NCBI GenBank assembly: GCA_024229495.1
Contig: JAAESJ010000365.1
Coordinates: 1-36,844 of the forward strand
DNA from: Verrucomicrobiaceae bacterium
Lineage (GTDB): Bacteria > Verrucomicrobiota > Verrucomicrobiia > Verrucomicrobiales > DEV007
Direction of reading: 5' to 3'
Length of the DNA stretch: 36,844 nucleotides
The position numbers and the translations under genes are program-made. Positions 9,405 through 17,552 of this stretch are shown here, one piece after another (positions within the stretch are counted from its first letter, which is position 1; every line of letters starts with the position of its first letter). Under the pieces are notes generated by a model, which ran no database searches, was not told where the DNA came from, and was given only the letters and a program-made list of their open reading frames with translations.

Positions 9405-9821
9405 ATGATGAAATTGCTGCTGTATTCACTTACTATTCAAGTCATGGTGCAATGTATAGCGTCATCAGCTCCCCCTGAATCTTCACGGAAGTCTACTACG
9501 TTAAACAAGCTCAACCTTGTGGGCACTTATGCGGCTAAGGTTGGAGGCAAGTATAAGAGGCTTACCTTATCAGCAAGGGGGAAGTGCAACTTCCTCGGAA
9601 CTTCTGGGGAATGGAAAGTTCGTAACGGCAAGGGCAAGGAAGTTGTTGCACCTAGTGGGGTTGTGTCCAATGGGGAAGTTGATGTTTATCTGCAGGGTAT
9701 CCGCATGAGATGTTATTTCAGGGTGAATGATGACGGAACACTTGCCGCGTATGCGGTAACCGGGTTCGGAGGTGGTCAGAGGACGTTGTATAAGAAGCCT
9801 GTTGTTTACAGGAAGAGCTAG
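9405..9821 (+). CDS. Small secreted protein of unknown function
   Basis: This 138-residue protein has an N-terminal hydrophobic stretch (about 1-20) that looks like a signal peptide. A short basic domain follows, rich in beta-type segments such as VGTYAAKVGGKYKRLTLSA and VDVYLQGIRMRCYFRV. A Cys pair at about 66 and 105 could form a disulphide. I do not recognise a family. AGGA at 9397-9400, four bases before ATG 9405, supports the start. It lies 92 bp after the Sel1 lipoprotein on the same strand and converges on the cytochrome gene, so it may be the last gene of this transcript. Confidence 0.6.
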   Translation: MMKLLLYSLTIQVMVQCIASSAPPESSRKSTTLNKLNLVGTYAAKVGGKYKRLTLSARGKCNFLGTSGEWKVRNGKGKEVVAPSGVVSNGEVDVYLQGIRMRCYFRVNDDGTLAAYAVTGFGGGQRTLYKKPVVYRKS

Positions 9822-9854
9822 TAAGGCTTTTGAACAAGCAAGTAGCTTCTTTGA

Positions 9855-12530
9855 TTACTGGATGGCCCTGAGCGTGAAATAGGCTTCCAGTCTTTTCCAG
9901 GAGGTCGCGGTGCCAAAGAGGTTGTCGGCATCACTAATCTCGATGCGGTAAATGCGGTCGATCCATTTCTCGCCTTGTCCGAAACCGTTGATATTCAGTT
10001 TTATGCTTCGGCGGTCACTGGATATTGATGTGGTCATTACCGCTTCATTCCTGCGGTCATGTTCCGGAGAGCCGTAGCGGCCGGTATTGGTGTAAAACCA
10101 TGACTGAACCTTGAGTCTGCCGCTGAGTGTTTCCGGGGTAATCGCCTGATCCAGGGGTTGGGTGAAGTTGAGCTCAAAGCCTTTGGAGTCTCCGCTCACG
10201 CTCTTGATATCGGCTGCAATTGTTTTCCCGTCCCAGAAAATTCGCTGTAACCCTGCTTGATTGCCACCTCGTGCACCCCAGCCCCGACCGGTTTGGCCAA
10301 TGAGCATGCTTCCGTCGGGAAGGAATGCCGGACGCATAACGCCTGAGGAAAGTCCGCGGGCGAAAGGAATGACACATCCCTGGTCCAGGCCCTTAACCTT
10401 TTCGGTTACCACCCGCAACAGGGTGGAGAGAGTTTGGTCGCCAATAAACATCTGGTCACGGTAGGCGCCGAATTTCCCGGCAGTAATGTCCCAGGCGGGG
10501 TGACCGGGAGAGTTTGCCAGCTTACCATGCGGTAACCAGACAGCGCCTTTGCGTATCCGCTCTTTCCAGTTATCGAACTTTAATTCCGGAGAGTCAGGGG
10601 TCATGTTCCCAGGCAGGCTGACCAGTCCGGAGAGGTGGCCGTAGAACTTGCCTTGCTCAAGCGGGACAACCTTGGAGGAGCCCACGTATTCCCCCTGGTT
10701 TTCCGCATACCATAGTCGCCCTTGTGGATCTATACCAAGTCCGGCCGGGCTGCGCAGCCCGTTTGCATAAGGCTCAAATTTACCATCAGCCGTTACGCGG
10801 CACGCCCACCCTCTGTAGCCTCCCATCGACCCCATGTAGGGGCCCCCGGCACGCCAGGAAACGCGGGGACTACCCCCGTGCGAAAGGTTCAGGGTGAAAT
10901 AATAGTTGCCCTGTGCGTCACGCACCGGGCCGTGCGCATATTCATGGTAGTTGCCGTGGAACCCGTAGTCGTCACAAACTGTTTCGAACCGGTCGGCGCG
11001 ACCGTCGCCGTTGGTGTCTGTCATGCGAGTGAGTTCTGGCTTTTGCATGACAACGACGCTTTCTCCCTTGTCGTCCTCAATCCACACCCCAAGGCATTCG
11101 TAGGTGCCTTCAGCAAATAGCGTCCATTTGTTGTTGCGTATCCTCCATACGCCTGCTGTTCGGGTTGCCACTACGATAGTGCCGTCCTTGGCGACACCGA
11201 TTCCTGTGGGCTCAAACAATTGTCCTCGACCATAAAGATCCTTTGGTGATTCCCAACTTTCCATTGAATACCCGGCGGGTAGTTCGAGCGGTTGGCGACC
11301 GGCCTTGCCCGGGTTTCTTGTCAGTGGCTGCGCGGTCCAGTTCTCCTCACGTTCAATACGCTGCCTTGCCACCAGACCTCCGGACATCCGGGCGCTGAAT
11401 GTGTGAGCGCCCGTGTTGTCGGCGGGTATCGTCCATACACCGTTATCCAGTATGCCTCCATTGACCTTCACGTCAGAGAGGTTTTTCGCATTCACCTTGA
11501 ATTTTTGGGGATGGATCGGCTTACCGAGAATGACAATTTCAATTCGCCCGTCATCGGTGACTGTCACTGACTGGGAAAAGGTATTTTTGCCAACGCGAAA
11601 ACGGAACAGGGGATTGCTGCTTTCTGAATCCAGAGAATGCCCAAGGAATTCAGCATCCATCGAGGCTTGGAGTTGCGGGAAGTCGCGTTTTTCCCAAAGC
11701 CATTTTTCAATGGCCGGGTGGTCCATGACGTCGGGTTCCTTGAATTCAAAATCAACGGCTTTTCCAGAAGCCTGTAACGGTTGAAGTATTGCTCCTCCCT
11801 CAACAAAAACACGCGCACCTTTGCCGCGTGGAGATCCTGGTCTGCCGCGACCTTTCCGCTCCTCGGAAAGGTTGAGGAAACCACCGGCCCAGATATTGCG
11901 CACTGAGAGTAGGCGCGGGTCAAAGGTGTAATTCATTCCATTGGGGAGCCCTACATGCAATGCCCGTCCGCTTGATCCGCGAAGTGGCGCCCGGAATACC
12001 CGGGCACGGGTTGTTATCAGGACCTCGTTGGGGATTTCCAGCATGCTTTTTACTGCGGCGGGCTTTTGTTTTTTTAGCATGACCGTGGCAGGTCCTGAAG
12101 TTCCCGGATCGGCCAAGGTTCGCAGGTAGTGCCACATCGATTCCAAGTCCTGGTCTGAGATTATCTCACTGGTATACATTGGCATGACTGGGAGGTAGGC
12201 TCTCCCCTTGGTCGGTCCCTGTTCGGCAACTGCCAATACGTCCCATGATTTCCGGACCGAGTTGATAAAGTATGGCTTGTCGGCTGTGACTGTTTGCCGC
12301 TCCGCCTTGCCGGTGAGACCGACTTCACGTTTTCGTGGGGTGGTCGTAAACAGCCCGTAGAGGCTGGGACCTGTCTTGAGGGAGTTGTCATCCTTGGCGA
12401 CAACATGGCATTCGATGCAACCCATGGTGGAAAAGACGGTCTTTCCTTTCTCCACGGCATTGAATTCTTCCTGAGCCGAGAGAGGGAGGTATGCGGTTGC
12501 CAAAAAAGATAAAATCAATCGTGTCTTCAT
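9855..12530 (-). CDS. Secreted cytochrome c / beta-propeller dehydrogenase-like protein
   Basis: The 891-residue protein has a signal peptide (cleavage near residue 19). A class I cytochrome c domain follows, with CIECH at 38-42 as the haem site and a Met-rich PVMPMY segment (around residue 116) as the likely source of the axial Met. The middle region has beta-sandwich character. From about residue 400 to 740 there is a six-bladed beta-propeller of the glucose/sorbosone-dehydrogenase type, with blade motifs such as EPTGIGVAKDGTIVVATR and RSPAGLGIDPQGRLWYAENQ. A beta domain closes the protein. Such PVC proteins are thought to oxidise sugars or related compounds in the periplasm and pass electrons to the haem; the substrate here is unknown. 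It is transcribed alone, divergently from fabG. Confidence 0.82.
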   Translation of the reverse strand: MKTRLILSFLATAYLPLSAQEEFNAVEKGKTVFSTMGCIECHVVAKDDNSLKTGPSLYGLFTTTPRKREVGLTGKAERQTVTADKPYFINSVRKSWDVLAVAEQGPTKGRAYLPVMPMYTSEIISDQDLESMWHYLRTLADPGTSGPATVMLKKQKPAAVKSMLEIPNEVLITTRARVFRAPLRGSSGRALHVGLPNGMNYTFDPRLLSVRNIWAGGFLNLSEERKGRGRPGSPRGKGARVFVEGGAILQPLQASGKAVDFEFKEPDVMDHPAIEKWLWEKRDFPQLQASMDAEFLGHSLDSESSNPLFRFRVGKNTFSQSVTVTDDGRIEIVILGKPIHPQKFKVNAKNLSDVKVNGGILDNGVWTIPADNTGAHTFSARMSGGLVARQRIEREENWTAQPLTRNPGKAGRQPLELPAGYSMESWESPKDLYGRGQLFEPTGIGVAKDGTIVVATRTAGVWRIRNNKWTLFAEGTYECLGVWIEDDKGESVVVMQKPELTRMTDTNGDGRADRFETVCDDYGFHGNYHEYAHGPVRDAQGNYYFTLNLSHGGSPRVSWRAGGPYMGSMGGYRGWACRVTADGKFEPYANGLRSPAGLGIDPQGRLWYAENQGEYVGSSKVVPLEQGKFYGHLSGLVSLPGNMTPDSPELKFDNWKERIRKGAVWLPHGKLANSPGHPAWDITAGKFGAYRDQMFIGDQTLSTLLRVVTEKVKGLDQGCVIPFARGLSSGVMRPAFLPDGSMLIGQTGRGWGARGGNQAGLQRIFWDGKTIAADIKSVSGDSKGFELNFTQPLDQAITPETLSGRLKVQSWFYTNTGRYGSPEHDRRNEAVMTTSISSDRRSIKLNINGFGQGEKWIDRIYRIEISDADNLFGTATSWKRLEAYFTLRAIQ

Positions 12531-12600
12531 TAACCTTAACTTATTAAAGCTTAGTCTCTAAAGAAGCTAATCATATTTCCTTATAGCGATTTATAGAAGG

Positions 12601-12610
12601 GCGTATACGC
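12601..12610. promoter_or_regulatory. Perfect 10-bp palindrome in the fabG/cytochrome divergent region
   Basis: GCGTATACGC is a perfect palindrome in the 158-bp space between two divergent genes. It could be an operator for either promoter, but a 10-bp palindrome can occur by chance and no second copy was found nearby. Confidence 0.25.
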
Positions 12611-12688
12611 GATGGAAAGGGGTATGTTTTTCCTGTCCGGGAAATTTCGCGGTTGCCTGATGCTGTGGCTGTGCGGATAATCGTTATT

Positions 12689-13438
12689 ATGTCTTCTGAA
12701 TTTGCTGGTAAGGTTGCTGTGGTGACGGGTGCAGGGCGAGGTATTGGCCATGCTGTTGCTGAACGATTGTCCCGAGGGGGAGCGAAGGTTGCTGTCATCA
12801 GTCGGACGGCTGAGAACGCGGAGCGCAGCGCCGAGCAACTGAATAAGGAAAATGAACAGTGCGCAAAAGCCTATGCTGTCGATGTTTCCGATTTTGCCGC
12901 TATGGCAGAGACGGGGAAATCCGTGATCGCTGATTTTGGAAAGGTTGATTTTCTAATCAACAATGCAGGCGTGACGAGGGATAACCTCATGCTAAGGATG
13001 AAAGAGGACGAGTGGGATCTGGTGTTGGATACCAACTTAAAGGGAGCTTTCAATGCCGTGAAGGCTTTTCAGCGTTCTTTGCTCAAGCAGCCAGGTGCAA
13101 GGATTATTAATGTTTCCTCAGTGATCGGTTTGATGGGGAATGCGGGCCAGGCTAATTACGCTGCGAGTAAGGCGGGTGTTATTGGACTGACCAAGTCACT
13201 TGCCCGGGAATTTTCCGGCAGGGGAGTGACAGTGAACGCTATTGCTCCAGGGTTCATAGTGACAGACATGACGGACTCGCTTTCCGAGGAGTTGCGAAAT
13301 GAGATCAAGGATAAAGTTCCCCTTGGGAGTTTTGGAGAAGTTGAGGATGTTGCCGCTGCTGTCTGTTATCTTGCGGGTGAGGGTGCTCGTTATGTAACGG
13401 GACAGGTGATTTGCGTTGATGGGGGAATGGTCATGTAA
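12689..13438 (+). CDS. fabG: 3-oxoacyl-[acyl-carrier-protein] reductase
   Basis: This short-chain dehydrogenase of 249 residues reduces 3-oxoacyl-ACP with NADPH in fatty acid elongation. The N-terminus has the cofactor motif VTGAGRGIG, followed by NNAGVTRDN and the catalytic Ser, Tyr and Lys in SSVIGLMGNAGQANYAASK. The typical C-terminus VTGQVICVDGGMVM is present. The frame can be extended to a TTG at 12653, but ATG 12689 gives the standard MSSEFAGKVAVVTG start and is preferred. pgl follows after 25 bp. There is no acpP, fabD or fabF nearby, so this copy sits outside a fatty-acid cluster; a different short-chain dehydrogenase role is possible but less likely given the close FabG motif set. 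Confidence 0.88.
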   Translation: MSSEFAGKVAVVTGAGRGIGHAVAERLSRGGAKVAVISRTAENAERSAEQLNKENEQCAKAYAVDVSDFAAMAETGKSVIADFGKVDFLINNAGVTRDNLMLRMKEDEWDLVLDTNLKGAFNAVKAFQRSLLKQPGARIINVSSVIGLMGNAGQANYAASKAGVIGLTKSLAREFSGRGVTVNAIAPGFIVTDMTDSLSEELRNEIKDKVPLGSFGEVEDVAAAVCYLAGEGARYVTGQVICVDGGMVM

Positions 13439-13463
13439 GTCGGTTGGCTTTGCTGTCCTGAGA

Positions 13464-14129
13464 ATGGAAATCATTAATTCGTCAAAGTTTGTGAGGGATG
13501 CGGTCAGCAGGATTGCGGCAACCGCGATTGCTTCACGCGGAGCTCCTTTTCGATTGTCCCTATGTGGTGGGACCACGCCACGTGGAGTGTATGAAGCATT
13601 GGCCTTAGAGGACCTTGATTGGCAAAATTTCGTAATCACCTTTGGTGATGAGCGCTGCGTTCCTCCTGACCATGAAGAGAGCAACTACCGCATGGCGCGT
13701 GAGAGTTTGCTTGAGCGGGTGCCGATTCCCAGTGAAAACATCCTTCGGCTTAAGGGTGAGATTCCAGCAGAAGAAGCGGCAAATGAATACGAACAGCAGT
13801 TAAGGGCGAGGTCCGGTGATGAGGTGTTTAGACACGACCTGATCTTGCTGGGGATGGGGGAGGATGGTCATACAGCCTCTTTGTTCCCGGCGACAAGGGC
13901 AATCGAGGAACGTGATCGGTGGGTGGTTGCTAATGAGGTGGCCGAACTGGCGACTTGCCGGTTAACGTTCACTTATCCTCTTATTAACGCTGCCAGTAAT
14001 GTGCTTTTCCTTGTGCGCGGTGAAAGCAAGCGCAGGATAGTCGGGCGCATTGTTGAAGACGGAGAGACTTATTGCCCGGCAGCTGCGGTGAAACCCTTTA
14101 ACGGAAGCCTGACTTGGTTAGTGGGCTAG
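13464..14129 (+). CDS. pgl: 6-phosphogluconolactonase
   Basis: The 221-residue protein hydrolyses 6-phosphogluconolactone to 6-phosphogluconate in the oxidative pentose phosphate pathway. Family hallmarks are SLCGGTTPRGVYEAL, FGDERCVPPDHEESNYRMA and LLGMGEDGHTASLFP, in the order seen in DevB/SOL-type lactonases. The frame is open back into the fabG end, but ATG 13464 lies 25 bp after the fabG stop and begins the normal domain. Its stop (14127-14129) lies inside the convergent nadD 3' end; the two genes overlap tail-to-tail by 12 bp. No zwf or gnd is in the window. Confidence 0.92.
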   Translation: MEIINSSKFVRDAVSRIAATAIASRGAPFRLSLCGGTTPRGVYEALALEDLDWQNFVITFGDERCVPPDHEESNYRMARESLLERVPIPSENILRLKGEIPAEEAANEYEQQLRARSGDEVFRHDLILLGMGEDGHTASLFPATRAIEERDRWVVANEVAELATCRLTFTYPLINAASNVLFLVRGESKRRIVGRIVEDGETYCPAAAVKPFNGSLTWLVG

Positions 14130-14705
14130 TGCCTTCGGTGCGTATAGCTGCTTCTCCTCGATATAGGAAGCAACTCCCCTCGTTAGAAGGTTGTCAGTTG
14201 CATCATGCTTGCCCAGTCGGTCTCTTGCCTCAGAGCTGGATGCAGGGTGGCTGCAGTTGATGAATAAACTGCGGATGCCGTTTTTCTTCACTGGTTTCCT
14301 GTTGCGTGGAAAAACAACAAAGGTAAGTAACTCAGCGAGTCGGGAAGGCTTGTACCAGGTGTGGATTTTCTCCCACTGGTCATTGCCCAATATCCAGTAG
14401 AGTTCAGCCTGAGGGAAGGTGTCGTGAAAATGCTCGGCTGCCATCCATGAATATGAAGGGGGGACCCGGTTAATTTCCCAGCATGAGACTTCAGCCCAAT
14501 GCATGGATTTGGTGGCAATTTTTATCATCTCCGCCCTTTGCTCGGCATTAGCTATAGGGTTTTGGGATTTGTGAGGGGATCGTCTACAGGGGAGAAAGAT
14601 GACTTCATCAAGCTTGGCTGCGTTGCGCGCCTGCTTGGCAATTTCAAGATGGCCACAATGGATGGGGTCGAAACTGCCTCCGAAGATTGCAATTTTTTGT
14701 TTCAA
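14118..14705 (-). CDS. nadD: Nicotinate-nucleotide adenylyltransferase
   Basis: The 195-residue protein transfers AMP from ATP to nicotinate mononucleotide in NAD synthesis. The N-terminal nucleotidyltransferase signature IAIFGGSFDPIHCGHLEIA is clear, with the (T/G)xxH-type ATP-binding histidine. A central LYWILGNDQWEKIHTWYKPSRL and the C-terminal ISSTxxR-like region, seen here as SEARDRL, also fit. The start is TTG at 14705; no upstream in-frame ATG exists close by and no clear ribosome binding site is seen. It is the last gene of the minus-strand run that begins with ribBA, 115 bp downstream of the flavoprotein gene, and may have its own promoter. Confidence 0.9.
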   Translation of the reverse strand: MKQKIAIFGGSFDPIHCGHLEIAKQARNAAKLDEVIFLPCRRSPHKSQNPIANAEQRAEMIKIATKSMHWAEVSCWEINRVPPSYSWMAAEHFHDTFPQAELYWILGNDQWEKIHTWYKPSRLAELLTFVVFPRNRKPVKKNGIRSLFINCSHPASSSEARDRLGKHDATDNLLTRGVASYIEEKQLYAPKALAH

Positions 14706-14747
14706 GGTGGGGGTGCGTGGTTGCGGTATGTGATTTGAGCAGAATTG

Positions 14748-14763
14748 CTATTGTTCTCAATAG
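14748..14763. other. Short perfect hairpin between flavoprotein gene and nadD
   Basis: CTATTG and CAATAG form a perfect 6-bp stem with a 4-base TTCT loop, 42 bases upstream of the nadD start. There is no following U-run in the minus-strand direction, so it is a weak terminator candidate at best. It could be a leader hairpin or chance. Confidence 0.25.
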
Positions 14764-14820
14764 AGTAGCAGTTGAATATGAATCTTTCCTTAACAGGAGA
14801 TATTTTTTCCTTTCTGCGCA

Positions 14821-15972
14821 TCAATAGACGTCACGGCGGTAGCGCTTTTCACTGACCATTTCTTTAACGTAGGCAATTGATTCCTCTTCTGACTTGTCGC
14901 CGTGATGTTGAATTAAGGTGTGCAGGGCTTTGTCGACATCGGGAGCCATGCGCTGAGCGTCACCACAGACATAAAATATCGCGCCTTTTTCGAGCCATTC
15001 CCAGAATTCAGCGCCGTGCTCGAGCATTTTGTGTTGAATGTAAACTTTCTCCTCCTGATCCCGGGACCAAGCTGTCGTGATTTTGCTGAGAGTGCCGTCT
15101 GCAAGGCGTGATTCCCATTCTTCGTTGTAGAAGTAGCAAGTGGATTCATGAATTTCACCAAAGAAGAGCCAAGCATCTCCCTTGGCGTTGGTGGCTTTGC
15201 GCTCTTCGATGAACGCACGGAAAGGTGCGATTCCTGTGCCTGGCCCGCACATAATGATCGGGGTATGATCATCAGGCGCAGGGAGGCGGAAGCCTTTTCC
15301 CGGGGTAATGAAACAGGGAATTTGAGTGTTATCATCAATGCGTTCAGCCAGCCAGCTTGAGCAAACACCCTGCCGTTTTCTGCCAAAGCTTTCATATTCT
15401 ACGACGGCTACGGTTAGATGAACCTCATCCGGATGGTGGGCGAGGCTGGATGCCACGGAATAGAGGCGGACATTGAGTTTTTTCAGTAGCGTAACAAATT
15501 CCGCAGGCTGAAAACTTGCGGTTGGATGAGCTAAAAGTAGATCAATAATCTCGCGCCCCCAGAGATAATCATTGAGCTCGGCCTTTTTCTCCGCTTCAAG
15601 AAGGTGCTGCCACTCGGTGCCGTCACATTGCTCTGTAATTGCTTTCAGTAGCTTCTTGTCAGGAGTAGTGATGACATAATTTTCCGTAAGCGCTTTTCTC
15701 AGTGAGGCTTCTTCCTTGGCGGGTGTCGGCACTGCTTCTTGCCCGGTGCAACCGAGTGCGGCGATAAGTTCATCGACCTGTTGGGGGTTGTTTTGGGGAA
15801 GGACTGCTAGGGAATCACCAGGAGTAAACTCCATACCGGATCCCTGGAGGCTTATTTCTAGGTGCCATGTGTCCTTGCTGTTGCATCCCTCTGTAAGCAG
15901 CAAAGAGGTTTTCCTCTTCGCCAGAAGTGGATTTTTTCTATTGAATGCAGGTTTGGATTTTGCGTCAGGCAT
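14821..15972 (-). CDS. CysJ-like NADPH flavoprotein (FAD/NADP domains only)
   Basis: The 383-residue protein matches the C-terminal two-thirds of sulfite reductase flavoprotein alpha subunit. It has the FAD-binding RLYSVASS and GVCSSWLAERI motifs, an inserted helical connecting domain, and the NADP-binding CGPGTGIAPFRAFIEERK. It ends in FYVCGDAQRMAPDVDKAL and the characteristic C-terminal RRDVY. The N-terminal FMN-binding flavodoxin domain of CysJ and P450 reductase is absent: only ~20 residues precede the FAD domain. The protein can accept electrons from NADPH to FAD but must pass them to a separate carrier, perhaps a free flavodoxin, a ferredoxin, or directly to a CysI-like haemoprotein. 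No cysI, flavodoxin or ferredoxin gene is in the window. Its place in a flavin-biosynthesis run is suggestive but not proof of function. Confidence 0.82.
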   Translation of the reverse strand: MPDAKSKPAFNRKNPLLAKRKTSLLLTEGCNSKDTWHLEISLQGSGMEFTPGDSLAVLPQNNPQQVDELIAALGCTGQEAVPTPAKEEASLRKALTENYVITTPDKKLLKAITEQCDGTEWQHLLEAEKKAELNDYLWGREIIDLLLAHPTASFQPAEFVTLLKKLNVRLYSVASSLAHHPDEVHLTVAVVEYESFGRKRQGVCSSWLAERIDDNTQIPCFITPGKGFRLPAPDDHTPIIMCGPGTGIAPFRAFIEERKATNAKGDAWLFFGEIHESTCYFYNEEWESRLADGTLSKITTAWSRDQEEKVYIQHKMLEHGAEFWEWLEKGAIFYVCGDAQRMAPDVDKALHTLIQHHGDKSEEESIAYVKEMVSEKRYRRDVY

Positions 15973-16017
15973 CTATCCATGATGGCAGAATGTTCAGCCT
16001 AATGCCAGAACATATAG

Positions 16018-16863
16018 TCAGAGGATATGCTCTACAAAATGCGCGGCACAAAATTCATTGAAATCATCGGCTTTTTCTCCAACGCCGATGAAACGGGTAG
16101 GGGTTCCCAGTTCGTGGGCAATGGAAACAATGACCCCCCCTTTGCCACTGCCGTCGAGTTTGGTAACGATGAGCCCGCTGAGCTCCGTGGCGTCATTGAA
16201 TTGTTTCGCCTGAGCGAGCGCGTTGGATCCTGTGGTCGCATCAACGACCAGGAGAATTTCGTGGGGGGCGCTATCATCTCTTTTACTTAGCGTCCTTCTG
16301 ATCTTCTTCAGTTCTTCCATGAGGTTGTGCCGCGTATGAATGCGTCCGGCGGTGTCACAAATCAGAAAGTCGCATCCGGATTGAATTGCTGCGCTTTGGG
16401 CTTCAAAGCAAACTGAGGAAGGATCAGCCTTGCTGGTTCCGCTGATAATAGGAACGTCTATGCGCTGTGCCCAAACCTGCAATTGCTCGACTGCCGCGGC
16501 CCTGAAGGTGTCAGCTGCGGCAAGCATTACGCTATGGTTGGCGTCCTTGAGGTGTTTTGCAAGCTTGGCAGCTGAGGTTGTTTTCCCTGTTCCGTTGACG
16601 CCGACAATGAGAATCACCTTAGGTCTGTCACCTAGGGGGCTTAAGGAATGAGGAGAGGCGGGGATGATGTTGAGGATTTCTTCCCGGCATATATTAACAG
16701 CATCCTCCGGCTTGAGTGACCTGCCTAGGTCCCGCATGCGATCGATAATATGAGTCGTCATAGGCACCCCCAGGTCTCCAAGGATAAGGCTTTCTTCAAG
16801 ATCGTCCCAATCGACGTGGTCACGGGAGAAACGCTTGAAGATTTTCTTGAACAATCCTGCCAT
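16018..16863 (-). CDS. ftsY: Signal recognition particle receptor FtsY
   Basis: The 281-residue GTPase docks SRP-ribosome complexes at the inner membrane. The N domain begins at VDWDDLEESLILGDLGV. The G domain carries the P-loop GVNGTGKTT, the insertion-box start AADTFRAAAVEQLQVWAQR, DTAGR, TKLDG and the closing FIGVGEKADDFNEF. It lacks the long acidic A domain of E. coli FtsY, as is common in many bacteria, so membrane attachment probably relies on the short basic amphipathic start (MAGLFKKIFKRF). ATG 16863 lies 32 bp after nusB. Confidence 0.95.
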   Translation of the reverse strand: MAGLFKKIFKRFSRDHVDWDDLEESLILGDLGVPMTTHIIDRMRDLGRSLKPEDAVNICREEILNIIPASPHSLSPLGDRPKVILIVGVNGTGKTTSAAKLAKHLKDANHSVMLAAADTFRAAAVEQLQVWAQRIDVPIISGTSKADPSSVCFEAQSAAIQSGCDFLICDTAGRIHTRHNLMEELKKIRRTLSKRDDSAPHEILLVVDATTGSNALAQAKQFNDATELSGLIVTKLDGSGKGGVIVSIAHELGTPTRFIGVGEKADDFNEFCAAHFVEHIL

Positions 16864-16895
16864 GGGATAAATTAATCAGAAGTGAGTGGGTCGGG

Positions 16896-17552
16896 TTAGT
16901 CGCGAAGGGGTCGGGTCAACTGATCTTTCAGTCGATCAAGCACCCCGTTGACGAAGCTTCCCGATTCCTCGGTGCCAAACCTCTTTGCCAGCTCAATGGC
17001 TTCATTAATGGCGACGATCGGAGGAATGTCAGTGCAATAAAACATCTCATAGGCCGCCATGCGGAGGACGTTCCGGTCGATTGTGGAGAGGCGGGCGAGC
17101 GTGAAGTTCTCCAGTTGATCTGCGATTTGCGCGTCTATTTTGACTTGGTTTTTAATTACCCCTTGAACGATGGTTTCAACGAATGGGTGATTGCTGGAGT
17201 AATCTCTGGCGAGCTTGAGCTGTTTAGTGATTTTTTTTCTTTTTTTCTTGTCGCTTGTGTCACTTAAAAGATTCTCCAATCCCTTAATCAGGGAGGGGAG
17301 GTCGGTTTCCGCGAGGATAGTGCGGATCGAGTCAGATCCCATTCCGTTTTGTCTTCCCAGAGTTTCGCCATTGTCATCTTCCGGTCCTGAGGGGGGTAGC
17401 ATTTCTCCATGAGATCGGTCTCTATTAGAGAGTGGATTTTGCTTGGACGCACGTAAGGCGAGGAGAATTTCAGGGCCCTCAGGCCCCGAGTTAAGTTCAC
17501 GACTGAAAAGAAATTGTAGTGCGGTCTCGCGCCCGATCCTCCGGTTACCCAT
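16896..17552 (-). CDS. nusB: Transcription antitermination factor NusB with internal insertion
   Basis: NusB binds boxA RNA with NusE (S10) and promotes rRNA antitermination. The N-terminal RRIGRETALQFLFSRELNSG and the C-terminal half (STIDRNVLRMAAYEMFY, PPIVAINEAIELAKRFG, SGSFVNGVLDRL) are canonical. Between them, roughly residues 22-100, is an extra polar and Lys-rich stretch. This makes the protein 218 residues instead of the usual ~140. ATG 17552 overlaps the ribH stop by 8 bp and gives the standard MGNRRIGRE start. The frame is open further upstream, but that would lie inside ribH. The overlap implies translational coupling. Confidence 0.92.
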   Translation of the reverse strand: MGNRRIGRETALQFLFSRELNSGPEGPEILLALRASKQNPLSNRDRSHGEMLPPSGPEDDNGETLGRQNGMGSDSIRTILAETDLPSLIKGLENLLSDTSDKKKRKKITKQLKLARDYSSNHPFVETIVQGVIKNQVKIDAQIADQLENFTLARLSTIDRNVLRMAAYEMFYCTDIPPIVAINEAIELAKRFGTEESGSFVNGVLDRLKDQLTRPLRD

